Shown here: piece by piece, positions 48,238 to 60,434 of the stretch
Layout: each line of letters opens with the position of its first letter
How positions within the stretch are numbered: position 1 is the first letter of the stretch
From: Manis javanica
Lineage: Eukaryota > Chordata > Mammalia > Pholidota > Manidae
NCBI RefSeq assembly: GCF_040802235.1
Contig: NC_133162.1
Span: forward strand, 265,501-329,500
Length of the DNA: 64,000 bases
Reading direction: 5' to 3'
The notes under the pieces: generated by a model
Told to the model about the DNA's origin: nothing
The model's input: the letters and a program-made list of their open reading frames with translations, nothing else
Database searches by the model: none
Translations under genes and position numbers: made by a program

Positions 48238-48539
48238 TCTTCAGAATTTCATCAGAACCTGCAAGAACATGCTTAAGCTTCTGTGAACACCATACTGACA
48301 ATTGACAATTGCTTCTGTGCTCAACTTCCAGCCCATCACAAATGGTTCATTGTGGCAAGACCTGGCAATGTAATGGGCATCTTCTCTTTGAGAGAGTGGT
48401 TTGTGTTCTGGGAAGAGGTACACACTCTAGTTTTCATCCACTCTGTGAATGCCTCCATCTGTCCTACCACCTTCTCTTAGCCCACCCACCGTCCACCAGC
48501 CCTCCCACATACTTTCCTGTTCCCTTCCATTCATTCACC

Positions 48540-48612
48540 CCTCATCCATTTACCCACCCACCCACCCATCCATCCATCTCTCCATCCATCCATCCACCCA
48601 TCCATCCGTCAG
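48540..48612 (+). repeat. Simple repeat (CCAT/ACCC)n
   Basis: Tandem tetranucleotide array (cccacccacccacccatccatccatctctccatcc and onward). It sits at the right end of unit B. Unit A has only a short tatttacccattcaccc remnant at the equivalent place. Confidence 0.9.
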
Positions 48613-49866
48613 GTGTCTACAATACATATCGGGGTGGGTTCCTTGCTCCATTCAACTTAAAGTTAACTATATCAGCAAGGGATTTTTAATTTGGAATGTC
48701 ACTATGCCCACCAAATGTTGACTTGTGATTATCCACATGATGAACTGTGAACATAAAGTGAATTTAGAGTCACTGAACTCTGTGTGATCCCTAATGTGCT
48801 GCACACACGCACACGCAGACACACTGACAAGAACTGAGAATTCCCACAATGGAACTGACACTAAATCCTTTTCTGTAAACAACTGGGCAAGACCTCTGGC
48901 CAAGGGGGAGTCCTTCCACTCCCGTGTGGCACTGTTTGTCCCCTGCCCCTTACTGGCCTCCCCTTGCAGCAACTCCTCACGTGTGGCAGGACCACAGGGA
49001 AAGAGGCCATGCTCCTCAGCTGCCACATGAGGCCTGGCACCTTGCCCAGGCCCCTCTGCTCCATCCCCTGCAGAGGGGGCCCCTGCACTGTGAGTGGCTG
49101 CCTTGTGTGCACCATGCTATGGAGCAGGGAGAGGCCAGGGGCTGCTCTGACTTTCGGTGGAAACAATTCCTGCGGAAGGCATCTGTACAGGGCTGCTCAT
49201 CCTGCAGGGCACATTAAAACCCCTGGTCGTCCTTTAGGTCACCACTGCTCTCCTCTGGGCAGGAGCTTTGGCTGGGCCCCTTCGTTGGGGACACAGCTAG
49301 TTCCCTGTGTCACCCGCAACCCACAGGTGCATCTGCCCCCATTTCTAATGCCCAGCCCCTTCTCTGTCCTCCCCTGATGACCACCATGGCCCCTCCATCC
49401 TCCATGTTTTCGTTCACTTCAACCTGCATCCCTGAACTTCTGGACATGGCCACTGTCTCCCAAGAGCCTCACAGACTGGCAGGGGCATCTGGGAAAGTGT
49501 TACAGCAAAGTGCTGTGTGCAGAGGCTTTGATGGTGCTGGGGATTCGGGAAACTGTCCCCACAGTCGGATCATGTTTGTGCCATGTTTTCCTCTTTGACT
49601 CAAAGTGCATATCTTACTGCCAGTAGTTCCTGAAAACATCCATTTATTTAAGCTCTACGCTTGTTAGATATCAAGCAGACTTCCAGGGTCCCTATCTGTA
49701 TTGGCGCAGGTTCAAGAATGTCTAGAGCCCATATTTGTAACAGGAGACACTGCGTGTCAATCTAGATTGGGTTCCCAATACAGGATGGTACCTAATGAAC
49801 ACACTCTGCTTGTGAGGACTTGGAACTTTCAGCTTCCCTGAGCCAGCCCTTACCTGTAAAAAAATA
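48613..49866. other. Single-copy intergenic sequence
   Basis: Not homologous to the sequence to the right of unit A. Open frames on both strands lack recognisable domains. A short CA-rich stretch lies at about 48800-48830. Confidence 0.4.
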
Positions 49867-49867
49867 A

Positions 49868-50802
49868 CTACAGTTTTTCTGCTAAAAGTGTAAAAACTTT
49901 CTTGAGAGCTGCCTCGATATCCTTGTTCCTCAGAGTGTCCATGAGAAGGTTCAGAGTGGGGCTCACAGTGGAATAAAGCACAGCCACCACCTTGCCCATC
50001 CCGGGGGAGTAGCTGGATCTGGGGCTCTGGTACATGTAGATGATGGTGGAGTAGTACATGGTGACCACAATGAGGTGGGAGGAGCAGGTGGATAAGGCTC
50101 ACCTCTTCCCCTTGGCTGTACGCATCTTCAGCATGGTGGAGATGATGAAGCCACAGGACACCGTGGTAAGTAGGAAATACAGCATGGCAAAGACGTCAGC
50201 CGTAACTGCCGTGATGTCATTCACGTACGTGCAGGAACAGGACAGCAGCAGCAGAGGGGGGATCTCACAGAAGAAGTGATCGATCACGTTGGACCCACAG
50301 AAGGTCAACCATAAAATCAGGCAGACATTGACTCCAGCACCGAGCATGCTGATGCCCCACACAGCCCCAGCCAGCACCACACACACCCTGGGGCTCATCA
50401 TGGATCCATAGTGCAGAGAATGGCAGATGGCCAGGTAGCTGTCATAAGCCACAGCGGGAAGGAGCAGTAATTCTGCTGCTAGAGACCACGTCAGGAAGTA
50501 CACCTGGGCCACACAGCCCCAGTAAGAGATGCCTCTCTTCTCTGCCACCAGCATCTCAAGCAGCTTGGGCACCACAGTGCTGGCACAGATGACATCAAAA
50601 ACAGCCAAACTGAGCAAGAACAAGTACATGGGGGTGTGGAGCCTGGAGGTAAAGGTGGTGGCTGCCACAGAGAGGGAATTTCCAGAGAGCGCCATGGTGT
50701 AGAGGGAGTTAAAGGGGATGAAGAAGAGAGCCCGGAGCTGTGGCGCTGCTGAGAAACTGCGCATGGTGAACTCTGCCACCACAGCTGGTTTCTCACGGCC
50801 AT
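49868..50802 (-). pseudogene. Olfactory receptor pseudogene, OR13A-like (OR D)
   Basis: The gene follows OR C (19117-20061) over its whole length but is broken. A one-base deletion just after the N-terminal NQ codons shifts the frame (the downstream frame reopens at 50782). A nonsense TGA at 50099-50101 replaces the Arg codon in the KRRAFSTCSSH motif, a CGA-to-TGA change typical of CpG decay, and the frame then stays open to the normal stop at 49868. DRY has become DSY, PLIYTLRNK has become LLMDTLRNK, and one codon is missing in TM5 (near 50185). It has therefore been decaying for some time. Its flanks do not match those of OR C. Confidence 0.93.
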
Positions 50803-51099
50803 TGACTAGTCTATTCAGAGTCTCTCTTCCTCAGCAGCTGATCTGCAAGAGTTTGAGGTTAATGGTCAGTATAGGTAGGTCAGGATGCTTTCATATGTCA
50901 GAATCTCCCAGAATTTAAATAGTTTCTTACTTCATTAGACTCAGGCATCACCAACTCTCAGGCTCCCCACAGAGAAGTAGGCAGGAGCGCTCACAGCCTC
51001 TCCATCCTGCTGCCTGGCCCAGGGCCACGTCCCCACGGACACCCTGAGACCCATCACGGTGTGGTGTCTACCTTACCCCTCCTCACACGGGGTAATAGT

Positions 51100-52240
51100 C
51101 TCCAAAAGGTTTATCTATCAGTTGATGGATATTTGGTCATTTTCACTTTTTGGCTACTATGGCTAATGTTGCTATGAACATTTGTGCACGAGTTTCTGTG
51201 TGAATGTGCACTTTAATGCTCTTGGGTATGTACCCAGGAGTGGGACTGTTGGGTCAATGGTGACTCTGCATTCACCTTTGCAGAACTTCCACACTGTCTT
51301 CCAAAGCGGCTGCACCATTTTGAGGTGTATGAGGGTTCTGATTCTTTTATTTCTTAGTTAACACTTGTTACTGTGCATCATTTTTGTTACAACAATTCTA
51401 GTGGGTGTGAAGTGGTATCTCATTGTGGTTTTGAGTTGAATTTCCTTGATGGCTAATAATATTGAGCAAATTTTCATGTGCTTTTTGGCCAATTGTGTAA
51501 TTCCTTTGATGAAGTGCCTATTCAGATTCTATGACCATTTTGGAATTGGGTTACCTTTTCATAGATGAGTTGTAAGAGTCATTTATATTTTCTGGGTACT
51601 AGGCCTTTTTCAGAAATATGATTTTCAAATATTTCCCCCCATTCTGTGGGTTCTTGTTTCACTTTCTTGATATTGTCCTTTGATGCATAAAAGGTTTTAA
51701 TATTGATAAAGTCCAATTTACCTATTATTTTACATTGATTGCTTATGCTTTAGGTTTTAAATCTGAGAAATCTTCAAGTAATTCAGAGTCATGAAGATTT
51801 ACCCCTGTGTCTCCTTCTGAGAGTTTTGTTTTAGCTCTCAAGAAGTCTTGCTGCATTTTGAGTTAACTTCTGTATGTGGTGTGTGCTAGGAGCCCAACTT
51901 TATTCTTTTGCACGGGGATATCCAATTGTCTCGCCACCATTTGTTGGAGAGGTTATTCATTCCCTATAGAATGGTCTTGGCACTCATGTTGAAAATCAAT
52001 TGGCCACAGATATTCGAGTTTATTTCTAGACTCAATTCAATTCTATATGTCTGTCCTTATAGTTTTTGGAATCAAGACGTGTGAATCGTCCATCTTTGTT
52101 CTTTCTTTTCAGGATTGTTAGCCTACTCTGGGTCCCTGAATTTCTGTATAAATTTGAAGATCAGCTGGCCAATTTCTGCAAAGAAAAGCACAATCATTTG
52201 GAATTTTTATAAGGATTGCATTGAATCTGTAAGCCACACA
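51100..52240 (-). repeat. Ancient L1M ORF2 3'-region fragment
   Basis: On the plus strand the order is ttgatggatatttggtcatt, then gctatgaacatttgtgcac, then gggtatgtacccaggagtgg, then ctgtcttccaaagcggctgc, then gatatccaattgtctcgcca, then ggattgcattgaatctgtaa. This is the standard reverse complement of a mammalian L1 ORF2 C-terminal region. It is heavily mutated. The preceding 50803-51099 is intergenic sequence upstream of the OR D relic. Confidence 0.85.
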
Positions 52241-52599
52241 ATTTAAGTATGAGGTACCTGTGAGATATCCAAGTGGAGAAGCCGGCCTCTGTGGAAGTAG
52301 TCACAGCTCAGGACTTTGCAGGTGACCAATGTGATCAGCCATAAGCCTTGGACCCAGCCCTGAGCCTGCAATGGAGGGGCTGTGGCCCCCACGTGGTGAG
52401 CACTCGGGTGGCGGCCCCTATGGCCGAACAGTGACGTTCTGCAGCTGTCACCACAAACTTCGGACCCGGCCTCACGGCTTGCTCTCGCAGCCACTTCCCT
52501 GCTCCTGCTGCTTAAAGGCCCACCGGGGCCACGGTTCGAAGTCTCTCTCCCAAACTGGCAGATTGATGACATTGGTTATCACAGAAACACTCTAGAAAA
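52241..52599. other. Spacer between opposing L1 fragments
   Basis: GC-rich patch (52370-52550) with short frames on both strands and no recognisable gene. Confidence 0.35.
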
Positions 52600-53605
52600 T
52601 AAGGAGCAATTAAGCACAAAGTAAGCATAAGTAAGGAGATTAAAAAAATCCATGTGGCAATAAATAAAATAGAAAGCAGACAGTAAAAATCAACAAAGCC
52701 AAAAACTGGTTTATGAAAAAGACTAAAATTGATAGACCTCTAGCCAGACTGATTAGGAGAAAAAAATCAAAAACACAGTTAACCTGCATCAAGAACGGAA
52801 GGCAGGGCACCCACTACACATTGTACAGATAGCAAAGGGGTATCAAATAGGGGATATAATGAATTATTTTGTGCCAATAAACTATAAAACATACACAAAA
52901 TAGACAAATTCCTTGAAAGATACAAACTAACAAAGCTCATGCAAAAAGAAATAGATCACATGAATAGTCTTACATCTATTAAAAATTTTAATCTGTAGTT
53001 AAAAACTTTCCCACAAAGGAAAGCCCAGGGCTGGTTAGCTCCACTGGCAAAGTCTACCAAAAATGTAAGAAAGAAGTAAAACCAATTCTACACAAACTCT
53101 TTCATAAAATTAAAAAGGGAAGGATTCTTGTTTAATGGATACAATTCATTCTGTGAGGCCAGTGTCACCTTGTTTTAAAACCAGAGAAAGACAACAAGAA
53201 AACTGAATACCAATGTCTCCCATACTTTTGGGTACAAACCTTCTAAATAAAATTTCCTAAACAAATTTTCCAAACAAAGTAATTATACAGAGTGAACAAA
53301 AGCCAGACTCCCCACCCATCACCCAAAAAGATATATACTGTGTAATTCCATTTATATAAACTTCAAACAGTGCAAACTAATCTACAGTGACAAAAATCTG
53401 AATGATCACTGGTGGGGGTGGGACACAGGGAGGGACAAGAGAGACATGCCAAGGGACAGAAACATCTTTGGGGAGGGAGGGAAAGAGGTCCCCTGACCCT
53501 CACAGTGGTTTCATGGGCATATACATGCATCAGGACTTACGGCAACATTTTCCATATGTGCAGTTTATTGTATATGAATTCTACTCAGTAAAGCTGTTAG
53601 AAGTG
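52600..53605 (+). repeat. Ancient L1M ORF2 and 3'-UTR fragments
   Basis: ORF2 linker/RT-like words (gccaaaaactggtttatgaa, then gatagacctctagccagact, then acttttgggtac) are followed from about 53280 by an L1M 3' UTR (gtgtaattccatttatataa, then gatcactggtgggggtggga, then gaattctactcagtaaagct). All frames are broken. Confidence 0.75.
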
Positions 53606-53644
53606 AAACAGAACAACTACATCTCAGAGCTCTTGGTATGCAAC

Positions 53645-54890
53645 TAAAGCTATGTAAAATGAAAAGTTTTCACTTTAAATGTATCCATTAAAAAAGAGAA
53701 ATGCTGAAAATCAATGGTCTAAATACCAAAATCAAAAAGCTAGAAAGAAATTAAAAAGATAAGAGCAGAAATAAATAAAATAGAGAATGGATGTTGAGTT
53801 GGAAAAATTAAGAAAGCCAAATGCACACACTCCACCTGCCCTTGGAAACGCTCTCGAACAAGCCTCTGGCCACACTGGCCAAGAGCAGACGCAGCCGTCA
53901 CGGATGCCAGAAAGGTGCATGAAGATGCCATCAACAGTTCATGCCGATAACTTCAGAATTTAGGTAAAACTGTCAATTCATTAAACAATGGACATAACAA
54001 GCCAGATCTAAGAAGAAATAGAAACCTGAATACTCAAGTATCTATAGTTTTAAAAACTGGATCTTGAGTAAAATTTTCCCACAAAGGAAACTCCAGACCC
54101 AGATGGCTTCACTGTCCTGTTCTTCCAAACGTTTAAGGAAGAAATAAACCCAACACTACACAAACTCTTGGAAATATTTTTTTTAATGGGGAATAAGTTC
54201 TGGCTTTTATGAGACCTGAATAATCCTCATCAAAAAAAATGAAACAGAAACATTTGCAAAAAAGTAAAATTACACATCAAACTCTCCCCTAAATATTGAT
54301 CCAACATATCACCAGTTGATTCCTATGGATACATAAAGAATAATGCATCATGACAAAATCGAGTTTGTTTGACTCGAGGTTGGTTAACATTTGAAGATCA
54401 ATCACCATGTTAACCAAAAAGGGGGAAAAAACATATCATCTTAATAGACACAGAAAAAGCACTGAGAAAAGCCAACACTTTTCATGATAAGCAAAACCAT
54501 TAGAAAATTAGGACTAGTCTGTATTTTCCTCAATCCAATAGATGGTAACTACAAAAAAGAACATCAAATATTATATTTCATAGTGAAACAAAATGTGGGG
54601 CACTTTCACTGTGAGGTCAAAGTGACAAGGGGTCCACTAGGTCCCCTCCATGCAAAACTGGACTGAGGATCCTGGCTGTGAAACAAGGCACAGAAAAGAG
54701 ATTATAGGTATAAGATCAGGAAAGGAGAGGCTAAATTTGACACTATTCACAGAGGACATGGTCACACATGTAAGAAATGTACAAGATACTTCAGATTCCA
54801 TTAAGAAGCGCTCACAAGAAGAGGAGGGTAGATGCCTGCTTCCCATAAGGAGAGCTCTCCAGTCCGTAGTGAGGTAGCAGACGCTGCTTA
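53645..54890 (+). repeat. Second ancient L1M ORF2 fragment
   Basis: It restarts at an endonuclease/RT linker region (aataaataaaatagagaatg) and continues through RT-like words (tttcccacaaaggaaactcc, then gatccaacatatcaccagtt, then ttaatagacacagaaaaagc, then cacttttcatgataagcaaa, then ggtataagatcaggaaagga). It is degenerate, with a non-L1 interruption around 53820-53940. Confidence 0.7.
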
Positions 54891-55683
54891 TACAGTAACT
54901 GAAAATGGTGCCATTTATGTCTTTTTAAAAACAGAAACACAAAACCAAACTGGATTTCTATACGAATTTGTGTCTATTAGGGATGCACAGTCAACCTGAA
55001 GGGGCACAACCATCCACTGTGAGGCTCTCCAGAGGGAACTGGGTGGGGCAGGAATGGAGAGCAAGGCCCCTGGGGGGCGAGGAGCCCAGGACAGGGCATC
55101 CGTGTCACCCTCAAAGTTCCCCAGGGCCCTCACCTCACTGGCCAGTCAGTGGCTTCAGAAGTGATGGGGGAGGCACGTGCTGGTCCCTTCTGGGCAGAGT
55201 ACCCAGAATCAGCTGGTGTGTACTGCGCGGGGCATGAGGTTTCTGCTCTAAGGGGCAGTCCCCCCTTGGTGAAACACTGACTACTGTGGCCCCAAAACAG
55301 GGCCCCGAGCAGTCACACCAAGTGACTTGTGGGGCACAGGAAGCAACGGGCTCAGGGAAAGCTACAGCCCACTGGGAGGCTGCCCTAGCCGTCACTATGA
55401 CCATCTCTGCCCTGCAAACAGAAGCGGGTGCAGCACCGGGGAGCACGGACAGTGCCCACGGAGACAGGCGCCGAAGCGCTGCACGTGACCCAAGGTAGCC
55501 CCTCCCCCTGAGTGAACATGCACAGGGCGTAAAAACAAGAGACGCCCCTAAAACATTAAAGGAAATCACAACCACGCAGCTTATCTCACGAGAACACAAT
55601 GAGGAAAACCCTCCCACCACCCCTTGGGGCCCTCCCCGGCCAGGGAAGGGGCAGAAGGTGAGCCTCAGGCCCAGCGCGCTCAC

Positions 55684-55935
55684 AGGAACAGTGTGCGCCC
55701 GTGTCCCCCTTGTGTCCTTGCAGCTCCGCCGGGCATCCCCTGGGGAAGCCTCTGTGCCCCGGCCACACAGGCCCAGACCTGGCCCGAAGGCAGCCCCCAC
55801 CAGGGCACCCTCAGCCCTGCTACAGCCCAGCTGGTGGCACACAGCTTCCACATCCACCAGGTCCCAGGAATCATCGCACATGGGGCCCCAGGAGCCAGCG
55901 TGCCAGGGCTCCACACGTGCCTGCACAGCACCCCT
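55684..55935 (-). pseudogene. Degenerate SRCR domain exon
   Basis: This is the remnant of a group B SRCR exon. On the minus strand, an acceptor (ctctcacctgcag) precedes it and a donor (gtgagc) follows it at the homologous places. The interior carries WHAGSWG, CDDSWDLVDVEAVCHQLGC and [13 protein letters not shown], very like the intact exon at 62153-62467. It is 252 bp against 315, misses the first-Cys region and part of the C-terminal half, and the frame dictated by the phase-1 acceptor (EGCCAGTCG...) does not match the frame of the SRCR core, so a frameshift lies between. The C-terminal half also changes frame. It lies 4.5 kb 3' of the SCART-type gene in the same orientation and is probably the relic of a second, tandem SRCR gene. 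Confidence 0.85.
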
Positions 55936-58900
55936 CTGCAGGTGAGAGGGACAGGTGAGCAGGCGCAGGGCAGCTCGGGGAGGTAGACGGAGGAGACAGA
56001 ACACAACCTGGGCAGGCCTGAGTATCCAAACAGTTGAGGGTCTCCCCAGAGCCCCTGCCTTTGCTGTGTAGGAATATTAGGCCCATTTGATATTTGCAAG
56101 CTAAGCAGTTGCAAATTCTGTGAAATATTTTTATTTTCCTTTTCCTTTCTTTCTGCTTCCAAAGGAAAAGAACTCTCCACATTTCGCCAAGAGACCAGGC
56201 CCAGGTTGAAGGATCCCAGGCCTCTCCAAGTGGGGCATTTCCCTCCAGGAGGCCCATGGAGCCCAGTGGTCCTGCTCTCGCCACTGGGGTCTGGGTGCAG
56301 TTCCTGAACTGAAGTAGCCCCTCGGGGGCAGCACAGGCTTCTTGCAGGCCTCTGAGCAGGTGACCTGCATGCCCTGCTCTCCCGTCCCACAGGAAGGAAG
56401 CGGGACGACCAGGACCTCTTGGCCTGGCACAGCTCTGGGGGGCCTGAGATGAGCATTGGGAATTCTGGGGACCCACAGGCTGGGAGGACCCTTGTGTCCC
56501 CAGCATCTCCCTGGTGTGCTGGCTTCCACTCAGATCACAGCCCCTCAGCCCTGCACTCAAGGGCCCAGGACCCCAGAGGAGGGGGGACGGGCCTCCTGAC
56601 AGGGACAGCAGGGATGAGGCGCACACCCTCTGGGCCAGGAAGACAGCCTGAGCTCCTGGGGGAGGCCAGCCGGAAGCCTTCACTCCACAAGGCCGTGTGG
56701 TCACCACTGGGCCAACGCTTGACCACTGAGCCAAGCAGCCAGGCCGACCTGGAAAGAGCAGACCTAGGTGTGTCACCCTCAGGTGGGAAATGACATGTGC
56801 TCCTCGCCTGGCCTTGGGAGGGGCCCCTCCACTGCCTTGTCATCACAATGTGCTGCGGGCTGTAGGGTCACAGCCCTGAGGGCTGCCTCGGGCACCAACT
56901 CTCCTCATGCGGTGGGGTGCCCATGAGGAGAGGGGTGGGTGAGGGAAGACTGGGAAGGCACCCTCCAGGACCCACCCCTCCTGCACACTCACACGCACAA
57001 CCCCAAGAGTGCTCCCAGGGCCAGGCATCTCCACCCGGACCAGGCCCTGCGCCCAGAGCAAGGGTGGCTGTGTCTGCTGGGGCCAACACAGGGCCCATGG
57101 TGCACAGCTGAAGCCCAGCTGCCTGCGACTGCATATTTGTAGGGCACAGTCCCTTCACCCCAGCAGAGCCTGGGGCTCCGCTCAGCCTTCAGGGCAAGAA
57201 CACAGGCAGGTTCTTCGAGGCAAAGATGTGCTGGAGGACCTCTTGTCCAGAATTTTCAGAAACTGGAAATCTAATCTTTACCTTCTATCCCAATCTGTTT
57301 CCTTAATTTCAGTTTTCCCATTTGCTCACACTTTATTTTGATGGTGTCAATGACATTAAAGTAAAATGTTAACAAAAATGAATGCCCAAGACCCATTTTC
57401 CATGAAATCTCCACAGCGTTATGATCTCAGCCTTTCACCCCCGCGTGTATGGGTGGCTCCTGCAAAGGGTGGAGACAGCCCATCACCCCAGGGGTTGCGA
57501 CACTCAGGGAATGTCTGTTGTTTGCTCCCCTCACAAAGGTCCTCGGAGCAGAGCCCTGTAGGTCACCTGGAGGGAGGGTCCAGGAGGCCACAGCTGCAGA
57601 GAGGACAGCACTGTCCCTGGTCCCCTTGCTGCTGCAGCCACCGCAGAGACAGACAAGCGTGCTCACCCTCATACCAGGGGCCACTCCAACTCCCAGGGAG
57701 CTCCACCCTCCCCAGCGGTACAGGGTCTGTCACCTGGGGGGCACAGCAGGAGCTGGCCACTGGGCCTGAGCCCGGAGGAGCCAGCAGCATGCAGCGAGGC
57801 CTGGGCCTGGCTTCCTGCAGAGCACCTGCCTGCACAGACCCAGGTATGAGACTCACAGAGAAGCAATGGCCTTGTGGCCAGGAACCAGGGCTTGGTGGAA
57901 AATAGCTTTCTTGGCCTCACACAAAAAACATTTGAACAAGGAAGATCACTCCAAGCTCCAGCATGCTGTGAACTGACAGCAGCATGATCAGAACCCTTGA
58001 AAGTGTGCATGACCTGAGGTCAGCATCATAAAGCATGCACACCTCTCTGTGAGGGCTGCAGTCTTGAGAAGCAGCCACCCTTGCAACAGGCAAGGAATAA
58101 GTAAGTGATGGAAGGCGATGTGAAGGAATACTAGCCACTGAGGGTGAAGACATGGCAGGCCAGTAGGTTAGCTGCATGCTCTGGGTGAAGACGCAGGGAA
58201 TGGGGTGTGCATGATCCAGTGCATTATCGTAATCGTGTCATATCTACATCTATGCAAAGAACACTTCTCAGTGGATATGAACCACAATGTTGAGATGTTC
58301 ATTTCTGACAGATTGTTTTCCATTTCCTTTCTTGTTTCTATGGTTTTTAAACTTACAGTAATAAATGTGTTTTAGGTCAACAAGATTACTTACCGGAACA
58401 AAATTAACAAACATTACTTTCCGAGAGATGTGCCAGAAAACCAGTCTGGGAGGGCAGCTCCAGTTCTCAGGCCAGTGGAGGAGGTGGGGAGAGTCTGGAT
58501 GAGGAATTCCCAGAGAAGGTGGGGAGACCCTCCCTGCACCAGCTCCGGCACCTCCTGGACAGCAGCCTCACTGCGCCCTGAGCCACACTCCCAGCTCAGG
58601 CCTCAGGGACCTGCAGGTGGCAGGTCACCGGCACTCTTCACCTGCACGGTGCCTGACTGGGGCCTCCAAAGGGACTGAGGGGATTGGGAGCCTTCAGGGA
58701 AGAACCCGCACCATAGCCTGTGGTGCTTTGGGCTGCATCCCTCCCCTGAGTCCCGATCCTCTCTGACTGCTGGCCAGACGTCCTTACCCTGCTCCCCGGT
58801 GTCTTCTGGGTTCCCTGTCCTATGCTCAGACCCCCACCCCATTTCCTTCCAGCTCGCTTCTCTCCCTCACGACCCCAGGGATGCTCTGCCTCTGAACACT

Positions 58901-60434
58901 TTCCCCCATACCCAGCCCCAGCAATGTCAGGGTGCACCAGTAAGCCAGGCTGGCCAACTCCTGAGGAAAGAGAGAGGTCTGTGTGTGTGCACAGGGGCGC
59001 AAGGTGAGCTCAGACATAGGGGAAGCCCTTCCTTCCCCCTCAAGACTCCATCAGGAGCTGCTCCAGGAAGACCTCCAGACCCTGGCGCCTGATGATTCTC
59101 ACCCCCCTTCACCCCAGAGGCCCGGTCAGCCTCTCTGGGTGCTGCCCCAGCTCCCGCATCAGGGCTCCCTACCCAAAAGGAGCTTCAAGACCATCTTTGC
59201 CAGCACAGCAGTCACTGACACCACAAGTAGGGCCTCTCTTAGCACCCAGGTGGGTGGGCACAGAGAAGGGCTGAGGGGGAGGCAGTGCTTGGAGAGACCC
59301 CAAGTTCCCAGAGCCAGACCCTGAGGGGAACACTGAGGGGTAGGTGGTAAAGGCCGGCATTGCCAGACTGTAACTGGAGGAGCCACAGGAGGATCAGACC
59401 TGGTCTCTCCCGGGCTGCTGGGATGGGAAAGCAGGAGTCCAGAAAGATCTAGATACTTGGGGTGTCATCACAAAGGGCTGGGGTCATCGGAGCACGACAG
59501 CTGTGTCAGGGAGCCAGGTCACAGGCAGCTGCAGGTGGAAGGAGGGGTGGCCGGGGGCTCATTCACTGTGGAGCCCCGCCCCACAAGCCCAGGAGAACCG
59601 TGTGGGCAGGAGGCTGTGGATGAGGACAACTGAGGACTGAGCTCACGTCAGGCCAGGGGAGACAGGGACAGGGCCGCTGCAGAGGGGGCCTGGGCTGTTC
59701 TGGGAGTCTGAGGAATATTTCTGAGATGAATTAATGGGTGGATGGATGAGTTCAGAGGGTCTTTAATAGCATCTCTTTTAGAAATGAGGAAAAGGAAAGG
59801 CCCGGGGCGCTGGGTTCTTCCTCCCCGCTCCCCCTGCAGGCTCACTGAGGGCCTGTGGTCAGCTCGTGGCCATCGTGTCCTGGGGCAGGGGCCACCGTGG
59901 TCTTCTTCCCCAGCCTGAGCTGTGGGGCCCAGGCTGACAGGAGTCCCACCTACATTTAAGAAGAAAGACACAGACTGGGACCCTTACCAGTCCCCCAGAA
60001 CCCTGGTTTGTCTCTGCTCCTCAAAGCCCAAGGCTCAGACAAGGACCCAACAGTGTGAGAGGGGGTGACAGATTCTGCTCACACGTGGTTCTTCCAACCT
60101 GCCTGCTCAGACCCCCTGCCTGCAGATAAGGTGCTTAGAAGGACTCTCTGTGTGCGGCCACAAAGAGAAAACCGAATAAAAACCTGGGCACCTCACTGGA
60201 GTCTATGTCTACCCCTGAGAAGACTGCAGCCCAACAAGCAGCTTTGAAGGGATGGCCAAGCATGCCAGTGCCCATGCCAGTGATGGGAGTGAGGAGTGAG
60301 AGGCAGGCACGTGCAGAGAGGTTGCTCTGGGGTCTTTAAATGTGGGTGCTGGCCAGGGCAGAGCCCTGGGTGTAGGCACCAAACAGCAGAAAGAGTGCAC
60401 CCAGGCCTGACGCAGAGGTGCACACCCATGGGAT
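55936..60434. other. Region between SRCR relic and SCART-type last exon
   Basis: About 4.5 kb, GC-rich with many open frames on both strands (up to 301 codons minus, 55871-56776), which follow composition and contain no SRCR cysteine pattern. A hydrophobic stretch on the minus strand near 59170-59240 resembles a membrane segment, but I cannot tie it to a gene. The part next to 60434 should include the 3' UTR of the SCART-type gene; I found no clear minus-strand AATAAA close by. Confidence 0.4.

Larger units (their letters stand above)
30920..48600. repeat. Segmental duplication unit B
   Basis: This is the direct tandem partner of 1-12490. It is longer only because it contains two L1 insertions absent from unit A (32503-38648 and 41203-41849) and lacks the A-specific L1 of 10486-12163. 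Homology fades in the CCAT/ACCC-rich simple repeat at about 48545-48610. The left limit is unknown, since the matching part of unit A would lie before base 1. Confidence 0.93.

Noticed and set aside
12400-48612. CCAT/CACCC-rich stretch read as a CRISPR-like or minisatellite array
   Set aside because: It is a plain tetranucleotide simple repeat of about 70 bp in a mammalian genome, with no spacers.
55871-56776. 301-codon minus-strand open frame overlapping the SRCR relic
   Set aside because: It only touches the SRCR relic in the wrong frame (EGCCAGTCG...) and has no cysteine pattern of its own.
59159-59386. Hydrophobic stretch (minus strand) that might be a second transmembrane exon of a lost SRCR gene
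   Set aside because: The splice signals are weak, there is no stop-transfer pattern like that of the 61124-61261 exon, and no tail motif follows; the evidence is too thin.
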